DNA of 64,000 nt. Source: Brassica napus. Lineage: Eukaryota > Streptophyta > Magnoliopsida > Brassicales > Brassicaceae. Both the position numbers and the translations under genes were made by a program. The first letter of the stretch is position 1. Each line of letters begins with the position of its first letter. Positions 10,008-20,062 of this stretch are shown piece after piece. The stretch lies in the NCBI RefSeq assembly GCF_020379485.1, contig NC_063436.1, forward strand, positions 16,571,389 to 16,635,388, read 5' to 3'. The notes under the pieces were generated by a model. That model had not been told where the DNA came from. It did not search any database and worked only from the letters and a program-made list of their open reading frames with translations.

Positions 10008-11213
10008 CTAATCTCTTACCCATGGAAGAGGGATCATACTTGGAACATACACATAGCCACAACGGAAGGCGCGAGAATAGTCACGCACGTCGTCACGTTC
10101 TGTCACCTTTTTACTCTTCACCCCATCCTCATCAATCTCGTACAGTGTACAGCAAGTACAAGCCTTATCAGTACCTTCTCCTTCAACTCCCACGCACCAT
10201 ACGATCACACTCTTATTAGGCTTCACGAAGCAGTATACAGGACGAGCCGCATTTGCTTGGACCCGTAACGCCGGAAGATCAGGACCGGACAAACTGAAGT
10301 ATTTGCTAAACGAGACATCACCATCCCCACCACCCAACTTGCTTGAAACCCACACCTCAATGTTTCTTGATGTTTGGTCTTGTTGTAGCAAAGACAAGCT
10401 ATCTCCATTGAAACAAGATAAATGACTATTAACATAAGAGGTCGGACACAAACATATGTCCTTGAATGTTTCATCCGTGAAATCGAAACCACGAATGATC
10501 TCTTCTTCATCTCCTTCTTCTTCTCCATATCTATAAGCAGTCCAATACATGTTACCCATCACAGCCACACAGAGAGGCATGATATTTACATCCATATCAA
10601 GCTCGACATCAAGAGTCCTCCAAGAACTCGTCTTGCACTCATAAATCTCAACCTCTGGTTCATCACCTTCATAACGCTCAATCTCCCAAGGTCGACTAGC
10701 AAACCTCAAGATCTTGTAACCGTCGTTACGATTGTTCTTGTCGTATCCAATCCCGTGGTAATCAGAGCTCGTGATACTTCGTGAGGGCTCGATCCATCTG
10801 AGGTTTCTCAAAACAGGATTCCAAAGCGCGAGGTTGGAGAATCTTGACCCGTCGTCTCTGCACTTCCACATATAACTCTCAACCAGCATGAGTCCATCGC
10901 AATGAACCATGTGCGTGTAAACCAAAGTATCGATCTTAAATGGATGTTGTAGTAGCTCGTTCGGGACTGGTGAAACTGAGCTTGTTCTGGTCACTGGATC
11001 CATGATTTGGACCGTATCGAAGATTCTTAGGAAGTGTTCTTTGGAGCGGTTGAAGTGTTGGTTGATGAAAGTTTCGTCTGTGAGGAGAGCGTACCATTCC
11101 TTGCACGTCGGTTTTGCTCGGACGAGAGCATCCGCCGGAGTCTTGTAAAAGATTTTTTGTAATATCACCGGTGGCATCAGGGACAATGACCACGAACGCC
11201 TTGAGGCAGCCAT
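10008..11213 (-). CDS. F-box protein with F-box-associated domain, array copy 1
   Basis: Single exon, 401 aa. The F-box lies at residues ~8-50 (SLMPPVILQKIFYKTPADAL, then KPTCKEWYALLTDETFI) and should bind SKP1 in an SCF ubiquitin ligase. The rest is a type 1 F-box-associated domain (WNPVLRNLRWIEPS..., SSWRTLDVE..., GNMYWTAYR), the usual substrate-binding part. An acidic loop (GEEEGDEEE) sits near residue 225. The C-terminus ends IPLPWVRD, as in copies 2 and 3. The start is supported by the conserved MA(S)x(K/R)RSWS beginning shared by all four copies. Family members like At3g10430 lie in the same position in A. thaliana (from memory). The substrate is unknown. Confidence 0.85.
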   Translation of the reverse strand: MAASRRSWSLSLMPPVILQKIFYKTPADALVRAKPTCKEWYALLTDETFINQHFNRSKEHFLRIFDTVQIMDPVTRTSSVSPVPNELLQHPFKIDTLVYTHMVHCDGLMLVESYMWKCRDDGSRFSNLALWNPVLRNLRWIEPSRSITSSDYHGIGYDKNNRNDGYKILRFASRPWEIERYEGDEPEVEIYECKTSSWRTLDVELDMDVNIMPLCVAVMGNMYWTAYRYGEEEGDEEEIIRGFDFTDETFKDICLCPTSYVNSHLSCFNGDSLSLLQQDQTSRNIEVWVSSKLGGGDGDVSFSKYFSLSGPDLPALRVQANAARPVYCFVKPNKSVIVWCVGVEGEGTDKACTCCTLYEIDEDGVKSKKVTERDDVRDYSRAFRCGYVYVPSMIPLPWVRD

Positions 11214-11374
11214 GAGCGCTCTGAGAAAGATTCGAGTCGTATCAGAGATTCTTGGATAAGAATTAAGAAGGGGGAACGACTAAACAATGTGGTTCCTTTT
11301 ACAGTTAAAACAGTTAAAATATTCAACCGAAACGAACCAAAAAACTGAACCGGTTATCCTTATTGATTGATTGA

Positions 11375-11645
11375 ATGAAGCAAACGAACCGGTTTAGTAA
11401 CTATGATATCAGAAATTCTTGGATAAATGTTCTTCTCCTCTCTGTGATTCTTTAATCTTTTTCTTTTTGGTAAGATCATTTAACCTCAGTGACTGAATAA
11501 AACAAGCGAAAAAGTTAAGTATTCAACCGAACCAAAAACATGAATTTTTTTTTTTGAATCTAATTGACTGAATAAAGCAAATGAACCGGTTTGGTAATCA
11601 CAGTTTTAGTAACGACGGTTTAGTAACCACCGGTTTGGTAACGTC
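11375..11645. repeat. ACCGGTTTAGTAAC-type interspersed repeats
   Basis: Short phrases of the type AACCGGTTTAGTAACCACCGG and GGTTTGGTAACGACG recur in clusters upstream of the minus-strand F-box copies: 11375-11400, 11584-11645, 12880-12920, 14926-15003, 15188-15226, 18818-18840 and 19000-19065. The core is palindromic (ACCGGT). They are absent upstream of F-box gene 4. They belong to the duplicated module; function unknown. Confidence 0.65.
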
Positions 11646-11713
11646 GACGAACTCAGGCTTGTAGACTTAGTGTTTTTTTTGTAGCCTAAGTGATTTTTTT
11701 GTTTGTGGAATAG

Positions 11714-12840
11714 TGGTGATCACGACATGTATGATGTATGTGCCTTTCCTTGGAACTCAGGCTTGGATTGGATTAGATCTATTAATTATTCTCTCACTAA
11801 TTACTGGAAACTTTGGATGATAATAGACGTATGAGTTCTCTTTTCGTATGAGCTCATTAGAACCACTCTGTTTAGGCAGATAAAGTAGCACTAGTTATGC
11901 TAAGAAGATGACGTATGCTACTATCAAATCAAGTTCATTTTCTTTGTGTCCACTAAAACGTTTTTGATATGTTTCTTAACTGAGTTGTGGGTTTGATTGT
12001 AGGGAGAAGGTGTAGACCGTAAACAGACCTCAAAGCATCTTTAGTGAGTGAGCCAAACAACCACGACATGACCAGCTGATCACGACGCATCCATTTGGCA
12101 AACTCGGGATTTGCTGCTTCAGTTACTAGTTCACCGGTTTGGGTTGTCACAGTGGGTAGGGGACGAGGGGTTGAGCCGTCGATGTATCCAAGAAAAGACT
12201 GACTAGAAAGAAACGACTCGAACTGAGTCTTCCACGAAAAGTAGTTTGTGGAGGACAGCTTTAGAGTAACGCATTGAGAAATGCTTAGAGATGGAGGGGA
12301 GAGTGTGTTTGTGGTTTCTTCCATGGCTCTGATACCATGAAAGTTACACAGAGACATATGAAGAAGACACCTTTTATTTTATTAATGCTTTTCAACTTAA
12401 GAAACAGATACAAGGGTTCATCTTCTTTTATACACAAAATCCGATCTTATCGTCAAGCTGGCATCAGCCAATGATTGCGCACGACTCCAAACATCCAAAT
12501 CTGTTGGAGGTAAAGATTCCCTTAGCTGTCATCTTCGTACTCTCTTGGTGGCAAGGTATTTTGTTGCTCCTTTGACTGCGAGTAGCGACAAGAGCCTTAA
12601 CGGCTAGAACTGGGACATCATCATCCAAACCTTCTGAAAGAGCAGGAGTCTTTGTCTTGCCAAAAGCCTCTGAGAGAATCGGAGTCTTCGCCTTTCCAAG
12701 ACCCTCTGCTTGAGGCACAGTGTTTGGTACACTTCAGTTAATAAAGGACACACTCCAGAGTATAAACCAGAGGAGAGTTATGACTCATGTTCCAAAGGTG
12801 GATCAATGTACAGACTCTTTGACAAGAAAAGTATTATTCT
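11714..12840 (+). pseudogene. Serine carboxypeptidase-like 3' remnant, copy A
   Basis: The block keeps the last exons of a clade I SCPL gene. The first piece reads GDHDM, then after a small frame-shifting duplication PFLGTQAW. A second, after TTTAGGCAG, reads like KKMTYATIK. The third starts at 12002 and is interrupted by a Copia fragment, then resumes at 12746 with GHTPEYKPEESY. The catalytic His context (GGHTAPEYKPEE in the family) is thus split by the insertion. The N-terminal two thirds of the gene is missing. In A. thaliana SCPL7 (At3g10450, from memory) lies near the F-box gene, which fits the origin. Confidence 0.75.
12010..12736 (-). mobile_element. Truncated Copia retrotransposon: 5' LTR, primer-binding site and partial gag
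   Basis: On the minus strand an LTR of about 400 bp (12736-12338) starts TGAAGTGTAC and ends GTAACTTTCA. It is followed directly by the primer-binding site TGGTATCAGAGC (12337-12326), complementary to initiator tRNA-Met. The gag start follows: MEETTNTLSPPSLSI, then TNYFSWKTQFESFLSSQ and GYIDGSTPRP, typical of Copia gag. The gag is cut after about 110 codons (SVYGLH), and pol and the 3' LTR are gone. It splits the last exon of the SCPL remnant. Confidence 0.85.
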
Positions 12841-13119
12841 TTGAAAGCATGTGAACATTATTTATGTGAAGCATTTAGTAACCACTGTTTTGGCAACGAC
12901 CGTTTAGTAACCACCGGTGTGGGAATTAATAAAACTTACATCCTTACGTTCATGACATTAAAAGCAGCGTACCATGACCATATGAATAACAGCATCTGTG
13001 GCCATCCTTCTCTCAAGTTCAATTCAAAGTAATTTAAACTCTTGCCTTTTGAAGAAATAGTTCACGCTTTCAAGACTCTTTATTTTTTAATCTTAGTGAG
13101 GTTTTTTTTGGGTGAACAG

Positions 13120-13500
13120 TGGTGATCACAACATGAATGTGCCTTTCCTTGGGACTCAAGCTTGCATTAGATCTCTTAATTATTCTCTCACTGATTACGG
13201 GAGACCTTGGACGATAGGTGTATATATGAGCTCATTTGATTCACTCTGTTTTGGCAGATACACTAGGACTTGGTACCAATAAACTGCCATTTGCTACAAT
13301 CAAAAGAAAGTCCGTTTTTTCTGCTTCCATTCTAACGTTTTGATAGTGGTTTTTTACTTGTGCCTTTTAACTGATCTGTGGGTTTGATTGTAGGGAGCCA
13401 TACATACACTAGTCCAGAGTCTAAACCAGAGGATAGTTATTTCATGTTACAAAGGTGGATCAATGAGCAACCTCCTGAACAAGAAAATTATTATCAGAAG
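13120..13500 (+). pseudogene. Serine carboxypeptidase-like 3' remnant, copy B
   Basis: This is the best preserved of the four remnants. 13120-13217 reads in frame [13 protein letters not shown], then [16 protein letters not shown] piece after TTGGCAG (from 13255) reads YTRTW and then a stop. The last exon from 13395 reads GSHTYTSPESKPEDSYFMLQ, then RWINEQPPEQ. The active-site region GGHT is changed to GSHT. The N-terminal exons with the catalytic Ser are missing, so it is not functional. Confidence 0.78.
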
Positions 13501-13656
13501 ACACATGATATAACAGTGCACCATAAACTAAAACTTGTAAAGATTGTAATACAAAAACAAAAACCAACGTCATGTTCAGTAACATCTGCACAAAGCAGCA
13601 GTATCATATAGTTCATTTCAAGATAAACATCGCAGAAGATCTACAAAACGAAAACC

Positions 13657-14829
13657 CTAATGTCTTACCCATGGAAGAGGGATCATACTTGGAACATACA
13701 CATACCCACACCGGAAGGCGCGAGAATAGTCACGCACGTAGCTTCGTTCTGTCTCGCGTTTACTCTTCACCCCATCCTCACCAATCTCATAAAGAGTACA
13801 GCAAGTACAAGCCTTATCAGTACCTTTTCCTTCAACTTCCACGCACCATACGATGACACTCTTAGGCTTCACAAAGCAGTATACAGGTCTAGCATCATCA
13901 CGGACCCGTAACGCCGGAAGATCAGGACGGGACAAACTAAAATATTTGCTAAACGTGACATCACCATCACCCAACTTGCTCGAAACCCACACCTCAATGT
14001 TTCTTGATGCTTGGTCTTGTTGTAGCAACGACAAGTTATCTCCATTGAAACAAGATAAATGACTATTAACGTAAGAGGTTGGAGAGAAGCATATGTCCTT
14101 GAATGTTTCATCCGAGAAATCGAAAACCCTAATGAACTCTTCTTCTGGTGTTTCTACTCTATAAGCAGTCCAATACATGTTACCCATCACAGCCACACTG
14201 TTACTCGTAATCTCCACATCAGTATCAACTTCTCCACCAATAGTTCTCCAAGAACTCGTCTTGAACTCGTAAATCTCAACCTCTGGCACATCCTCGCAAC
14301 ACTCAACCTCAAACGGACGAGTAGTAAACCTCACGATCTTGTAGCCGTCGCTGTTGTATCCAATCCCGAAATAATCAGTACTCGTGATAGTTTCCACGGG
14401 CGGCTCGACCCATCTGAGGTTTTTCAAAACAGGGTTCCAAAGTGCGAGGTTGGAGATTCTTGAACCGTCGCTTCTGTACTTCCAACCTCGATAACCAACC
14501 AGCATGAGTCCGTCGCAGTGAACCATGCGCGTGTAGACCAAGTTATGGATCGTATATGGATGTTGTAGTAGCTCGTTTGGGATTGGTGAAACTGAGCTCG
14601 TTGCGGTCACTGGATCCATGATCTTTACCGTATCGAAGATTCTTATGAAGTGTTCTTTGGAGCGTTGGAAGTGTTCGTTGATGAAACTTGCGTCGGTGAG
14701 GAGAGCGTACCATTCCTTGCATGTCGGTTTTGCTCGGACGAGAGCTTCCGCCGGAGTCTTGTAAAAGATTTCTTGTATTATCTCCGGTGGCATCAGGGAC
14801 AACGACCACGAGCGCTTTGGAGAAGCCAT
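13657..14829 (-). CDS. F-box protein with F-box-associated domain, array copy 2
   Basis: Single exon, 390 aa. The F-box lies at residues ~8-50 (SLMPPEIIQEIFYKTPAEAL). The associated domain follows (NLALWNPVLKNLRWVEPPVE, SSWRTIGGEVDTDVEI, GNMYWTAYRVE). The acidic loop is short here (ETPEEEF). The C-terminus is IPLPWVRH. It is very close to copies 1 and 3, so the duplication is recent. It is convergent with SCPL remnant B, whose end lies ~160 bp from the stop. Likely an SCF substrate receptor; substrate unknown. Confidence 0.85.
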   Translation of the reverse strand: MASPKRSWSLSLMPPEIIQEIFYKTPAEALVRAKPTCKEWYALLTDASFINEHFQRSKEHFIRIFDTVKIMDPVTATSSVSPIPNELLQHPYTIHNLVYTRMVHCDGLMLVGYRGWKYRSDGSRISNLALWNPVLKNLRWVEPPVETITSTDYFGIGYNSDGYKIVRFTTRPFEVECCEDVPEVEIYEFKTSSWRTIGGEVDTDVEITSNSVAVMGNMYWTAYRVETPEEEFIRVFDFSDETFKDICFSPTSYVNSHLSCFNGDNLSLLQQDQASRNIEVWVSSKLGDGDVTFSKYFSLSRPDLPALRVRDDARPVYCFVKPKSVIVWCVEVEGKGTDKACTCCTLYEIGEDGVKSKRETERSYVRDYSRAFRCGYVYVPSMIPLPWVRH

Positions 14830-15245
14830 GAGAGCGCTGTGAAAGAATAAGGAAATGACTAAACAATGTGGTTCTTTTTACCGCTAAAACAGTTAAAGAT
14901 TCAACCGAAACGAACCAAGAACATGAACCGGTTAACCTTATAGATTGAATGAAATAAACGAATCGGTTTAGTAACCATTCGTTTTTTAGTAACGACGAGG
15001 AACTATGATTATGATATCAGAAATTCTTGGATAAATGTTATTTTCCTCTTTGTGATTCTTTAATCTTTTTTTGGTAAAATAATTTAACCTCATTGACTGA
15101 ATAAAAGAAGCGAACCAGTTAAAAGATTCAACCGAACGAAAAACATAAAATCATTTTTTTTAATCTCATTGACTGAATAAAGCAAATGAACCGGTTTAGT
15201 AACCACTGGTTTGGTAACGACGAGGAACTCAAGCTTGTAGACTTA
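14830..15245. other. Upstream region of F-box gene 2
   Basis: No gene. It is repeated upstream of copies 1 and 3, with phrases such as TTCAACCGAAACGAACC and GATATCAGAAATTCTTGG. It holds two ACCGGT-type clusters and ends at the transposon target site. Confidence 0.6.
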
Positions 15246-16822
15246 GGGCAACATTATTGGTTCTACAAAATTTTGTCCTTAGAATAAATTAGTATTATTT
15301 TTTAGTTAGAGACAAATGCATAAGGACTTTTTTAATTTTGTTGATTATTGGTAGGACAAAAAAAAGTCCTTAGCATATTTTATAATATTTATTTGAGACA
15401 AACGTTTGATCAAAATGTGTTTGCTTCTTTTGTTTGGTGGGATGGATAAAATATGAGACAAACGTTTGATCAAAATATGTTTACTTCTTTTGTTATGACA
15501 GGGAACAAGATCATCTCAACAATGAAACGTGAAGCAGAAATAAGTAGAGTAAATCTTTGATTACAAACTATATAAAAAGGTAGTTTCTATGTTCTACGTG
15601 CAAGAGACTCCTCCTTGCACAATCAGAACAACGATCACAAAATCAAATCCACATACCCGAAACCAAAAAAAAAAGATCAGAACAATTAAGAAAAAATCAG
15701 ATAATGTTTGCCCCTGCATCCAGATTTGCCCAGCAAAATCAGCTCAACCACAATCTTTCCCTCTACGCCTGCAAGAATCAAGCAACAAGAACCCAGAAGA
15801 AAGTATTACAACTTGCACATATATAAGAAGAAAATAAATAAAACAAATTGTGGTTTGGCAAGAGAAACGTTATAAGCAAGAGAAAAAGAACATGAACTAG
15901 TTGTCAAGTGTCTGTCGAATTCTCTCGGGACTCCTACCATCTCACCCAGTAACATAGCAAAATAAATATGAACTGATTAAGCTAAAACCAAATTGGGAAA
16001 AACACAGAGCTTACAAACCCAATGAAGAAGAGGGGACAAAGTAAACTTTGTGGGTAACTCATTCAGGTGAACCATTGATCTGAATATCAAAGTAAACTTT
16101 GTGGGTAACTCCTTCTAAATCCTCTCCTACCTGATAAATCCCACAACGCAGAGAAACCCCAATTACAAAGTCTGACCACATCTTTACAAAACCAAAAAAA
16201 TGCAAATGAGTTCAAGTTCAATGCTCACCCGATCAGCAACCTTCTCATTGACCATGGGATCAGTAACATCAGTCAATTTAATCTGAGTTGCATTAGTGAA
16301 ACCCAGAAATCGTAAGTAATGTAGCAAGCCCAGATCGATAAACTATAAGAAAAGTGAGGAGCAAGGATCAAAAGTTTTAACCTGGATGAGGGCAAGTGTG
16401 ACGCAGTCATCGGAGACAGTCTCGAAGAGGCGGAGGAGAGACATCTCGTGATGTTGGAGGCTAGGATTCAGCCTCTGCCTGATGATAGGCGTCGAAGAAA
16501 GGGTCCAGAGAAGTAGCCTCTGCCTGAAGCTATGGCTTCCCTTCTTCAGTTGCTGGGGATCATCGCGCCTTCCGCCATCGATCTTCAACTCTCTCTCTCT
16601 CTCTTCTCAAAGAGACAAGGCCCAAAGGGCAACACGTGAATCATTTCTCAAACCAAAACGCTTCCACCATTCCCTTGCCGACACCTATCACCTAAGGACA
16701 AAAAAAAAATATGTTAGCCAACGACAAACCGCGTCCGTCCCAGCGAAATTATACAATTTTTATTTAAATAAAATCATATAAAGCCTAACGACTTCCTCTA
16801 TCATACCCCGATAATGTTGCTC
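15246..16822. mobile_element. Pack-type PIF/Harbinger-like element with captured genes (element 2)
   Basis: Inverted terminal repeats are GGGCAACATTATTGG (left) and GAGCAACATTATCGG (right, reverse complement), 13 of 15 matching. The target duplication is TTA (15243-15245 and 16823-16825), the standard PIF/Harbinger signature. Length is 1,577 bp. The paralogous module near 11661-11675 has the matching unoccupied site with one TTA, which confirms insertion after the module was duplicated. There is no transposase. Inside, a ~40-bp phrase beginning GAGACAAACGTTTGATCAAA is repeated at about 15393 and 15451, and host gene fragments lie at 16059-16588. CTCTCT runs lie near 16592. Confidence 0.85.
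16059..16588 (-). pseudogene. Chimeric spliceable ORF inside element 2 (unknown gene + cyclophilin piece)
   Basis: Three exon-like blocks join in frame with GT-AG introns: 16588-16382 (69 codons), 16342-16229 (38 codons) and 16130-16059 (23 codons plus stop). The total is 130 aa. The first two give SLLRLFETVSDDCVTLALIQ and NATQIKLTDVTDPMVNEKVA, from a gene I cannot name. The third reads GVTHKVYFDIQINGSPE, the first strand of a plant cyclophilin of the CYP20-1/CYP21-2 type, and then stops. The cyclophilin piece lacks the active site, so no isomerase activity is expected. It could be transcribed as a novel small protein, or be plain relic. Confidence 0.55.
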
Positions 16823-16868
16823 TTATAGTGGTTTTTTTAGCCTTAGTGATTTTTGTGTGTGTGAATAG

Positions 16869-17270
16869 TGGTGATCACGACATGTATGATGTATGTGCCT
16901 TTCCTTGGAACTCAAGCTTGGATTAGATCTATTGATTATTCTCTCACTGATTACTGTAGAGTGGAGACCTTGGATGATAGGCGGTATGAGTTCTCTTGTT
17001 GTACTTGTATGAGCTCAGCAGATAAACTAGTACTACTTATGCTAAGAAGATGACATATGCTACTATCAAAGCAAGTTCATTATCTTTATATCCTCCCAAA
17101 CGTTTTTTATCGTGGTTTTCACCTATATTTCTTAATTGAGTTGTGGGTTTGATTGTAGGGTGCATGGCACCCTCCAGCGTATAAACCAGAGTCATGTCAT
17201 GTTCCAAAGGTGGATCAATAGGCATCCTCTTGAACTAGAAAATTATTATCAAAAGACTAAGCCCATACCA
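16869..17270 (+). pseudogene. Serine carboxypeptidase-like 3' remnant, copy C
   Basis: Begins GTGATCACGACATG with the same 7-bp frame-shifting duplication as copy A, then reads [20 protein letters not shown]. The middle piece reads like KKMTYATIK. The last piece, from about 17160 after GATTGTAG, reads GAWHPPAYKPES, with the catalytic GGHT lost. It faces F-box gene 3. It lies just right of Pack element 2. Confidence 0.75.
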
Positions 17271-17490
17271 GCACTGAAAGCAACGTTACCGTTACTGAGA
17301 CACACATGATATAACAATGCACCATAACCTAAAACTTGTCAAGATTCTAATACATAAACCATAACCAACGTCATCTTAAGTAACATCTGCACAACACATC
17401 AGGTATCATATAGTTCCTTTCAAGATATACATGGCAGAAGATCAACAAACAAAGAACAAAACGAAAGCTTGGCGAACAAGAAATAAAACC

Positions 17491-18684
17491 CTAATCTCTA
17501 ACCCATGGAAGAGGGATCATACTTGGAACATACGCATACCCACAAACGAAGGCGCGAGAATAGTCACGCACGTAGTTTCGTTCCGTCACCTTCTTACTCT
17601 TCACCCCATCCTCATCAATCTCATAAAGAGTACAGCAACTACAAGCCTTATCAGTACCTTTTCCTTCAACTTCCACGCACCACACGATCACACTCTTAGG
17701 CTTCACAAAGCAGTACACAGGACGAGCAGCAGTTGCGTGGACCCGTAACGCCGGAAGATCAAGGCCGGACAAACTGAAATACTTGCTAAACGAGACATCA
17801 CCATCACCCAACTTGCTCGAAACCCACACCTCAATCTTCCTTGACGCTGCGTCTTGCTGCAGCAACGACAAGCTATCTCCATTGAAACAAGACAAGTGAC
17901 TATTATCACCGTAAGAGGGAGGACAGAAACATATGTCCTTGAACGTTTCATCCGAGAAATCGAAAACTCTAATGAACTTCTCATATTCTTTCCAACATCT
18001 ATAAGCAACCCAATACATGTTACCCATCAGAGACACACACTTCCTCGCAATCTCCACGTCGACATCAACCTTGCCGCCAACGGTTCTCCAAGAACTCGTC
18101 TCGAACTCGTAAACCTCAACCTCTGGCACGTCCTCGAAACCCTCGACCTCAAACGGACGAGACGTGAACCTCACGAGCTTGTAATTACCATCGCCGCTGT
18201 ATCCAATCCCGTAGTAGTCACCACTCGTGATGCACCCCGTGGGCTGCTCGACCCATTTGATTTTATTCAAAAGAGGATTCCAAAGTGCGATGTTGGGGAG
18301 TATTGATCCGTCGCTTCTGCACTTCCAACCACGATGCGCAACCAGCATGAGTCCGTCGCAGTGAACCATGAGGGTGTAGACCAAAGTATTGATGTTATAT
18401 GGATGTTGTAGTAGCTCGTTTGGGATTGGTGATGCTGCGCTTCTTCTGGTTATTGGATCCATGATCCGTACCTTGTCGAAGATTCTTATGAAGCGTTCTT
18501 GGGGACGTTCTTTGGAGCGTTGGAGGTGTTCGTTGATGAACCTTTTGTTGGTGATGAGAGCGTGCCATTTCTTGCACGTCGGTTTTGATCGGACGAGAGC
18601 TTCCGCCGGAGTCCGGTAAAAGATTTCTTGTATTATCTCCGGTGGCAGCAGCGGCAAGGACCATGAACGCCTTGGGGAAGCCAT
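17491..18684 (-). CDS. F-box protein with F-box-associated domain, array copy 3
   Basis: Single exon, 397 aa from the ATG at 18684. The frame is open further upstream to 18837, but the conserved MASPRRSWSLPLLPPEIIQE start and the other copies favour this ATG. The F-box covers residues ~8-50. The associated domain shows WNPLLNKIKWVEQPTG, SSWRTVGGKVDVDVEI and GNMYWVAYRCW. The acidic loop is almost absent (KEYEKF). The insertion QERFIRIFDKVRIM has an extra RSKERPQ-type stretch compared with the others. The tail is IPLPWVRD. Confidence 0.84.
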   Translation of the reverse strand: MASPRRSWSLPLLPPEIIQEIFYRTPAEALVRSKPTCKKWHALITNKRFINEHLQRSKERPQERFIRIFDKVRIMDPITRRSAASPIPNELLQHPYNINTLVYTLMVHCDGLMLVAHRGWKCRSDGSILPNIALWNPLLNKIKWVEQPTGCITSGDYYGIGYSGDGNYKLVRFTSRPFEVEGFEDVPEVEVYEFETSSWRTVGGKVDVDVEIARKCVSLMGNMYWVAYRCWKEYEKFIRVFDFSDETFKDICFCPPSYGDNSHLSCFNGDSLSLLQQDAASRKIEVWVSSKLGDGDVSFSKYFSLSGLDLPALRVHATAARPVYCFVKPKSVIVWCVEVEGKGTDKACSCCTLYEIDEDGVKSKKVTERNYVRDYSRAFVCGYAYVPSMIPLPWVRD

Positions 18685-19104
18685 GAGCGCTCTGAGGAAG
18701 ATTCGAGTCGTATCAGAGATTCTTGGATAAAAATTAAGAAGAGGGAAACGACTAAACAATGTGGTTCTTTTTACCGTTAAAACAGTTAAAGATTCAACCG
18801 AAACGAACCAAAAACACGAACCGGTTTTCGTAACCACCGTTTTTTGGATAATTATTATTTTCCTCCCTGTGATTCTTTAATTTTTTCATTTTGTAAAATA
18901 TTTTAACCTCATTGACTGAATAAAATCAAGCGTAACACTTAAAGATTCAACCTGACCAAAAACATGAAATCTTTGAATCTTAATGACTGAATAAAGCAGA
19001 CGAACCGGTTTAGTAATCACCGTTTGGGTAACGACGGTTTAGTAACCACCGGTTTGGTAACAACGAGGAACTCATCAAGCTTAGTGATTTTTTTGTGTGG
19101 ATAG

Positions 19105-19330
19105 TGGTGATCACGTCACGACATGTATGATGTATGTGCCTTTCCTTGGAGCTCAAGCTTGGATTAGATCTATTGATTATTCTCTCGTTGATTACTGAAG
19201 ACCTTGGATGATAGGTGTATGAGTTCTCTTGACGTATGAGCTCATAATATCCACTCTGTTTTGGGAGATACACTAACTAGTACTACTTATCCTAAAAATA
19301 TGACCATAGGCATGCTACTACTAAAGCAAG
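19105..19330 (+). pseudogene. Serine carboxypeptidase-like 3' remnant, copy D
   Basis: Shorter than the other three. It starts GTGATCACGTCACGACATG, with a local GTCAC-type duplication, and continues with the VPFLG.QAWIRSIDYSL region. It stops within the KMTYATIK-like exon near 19330. The last exon is missing. It marks the right end of the SCPL part of the array. Confidence 0.7.
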
Positions 19331-20062
19331 TTCATTTTCTCTGACAAGAAAATTTTCTATTCTATAAAAGCATGTATTATTTATGTGAAACATTTACTTA
19401 TGAATTGAAAATGTGGTTACATTATGTAAAAATCTGATTGGCTAACCTAACATTCGGCAAGAGTTTATTGGTTGGTTACCATTTGTCTTCTAATTTTTGC
19501 ATGGCCTTAAAAAAAATTATTTTATAAATTATTTCACTTTAATTTTCTTAGATTCATATATTACTCCAGTGATTATAAAAAAAAGATTCATATTACTCAT
19601 AGTAAATAAATAAAACATGAATCATCTAATAGCAATTTTGTTAACTGTTACTTTGTATTTACGTATATATGTGTATGAATTCTCTTAAAAAAATATCACA
19701 TCAATCTTATTTTATATAGCAAATTAATCAAACATAAATAGAATCGGCTCATCAGAAAACAACGAAGCCCATGCACTAGACGAAAACTATCCCACGAACG
19801 TGTTGCGTTTCGGGTGAGACTAGGTTGCGTGATCAACACGTGGCCTAAATTAAACAGAAAATTTGGAGTATCCATGATTTAGATTTACACATTTCGATCA
19901 ATATGTACGTTGAGATCTTACATCTTAACCGATTCGGTCGTTATATTTGATTATATTAGAGTGAGCATACAAAACAATTCGCGCAAAAAAAAAAAAAAAT
20001 AGATTAAATAATCACAAACTGGTTCAAGAATCCACGACATTCAAATCTTTCTGAGTGCGCTC
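19331..20062. other. AT-rich spacer and promoter of F-box gene 4
   Basis: No gene and no copy of the module. It is AT-rich, with a poly-A run at 19985-19999. The upstream sequence of F-box gene 4 is thus unlike that of the other three. Confidence 0.5.

Noticed and set aside
12464..12718. 84-codon minus frame with KTPILSEA / KTPALSEG repeats
   Set aside because: It lies wholly within the LTR of the Copia fragment; LTRs do not code. The repeat may be a short LTR tandem.
18685..18837. Possible longer N-terminus of F-box copy 3
   Set aside because: The frame is open, but the other copies lack it and the conserved MASPRRSWS start fits the family.
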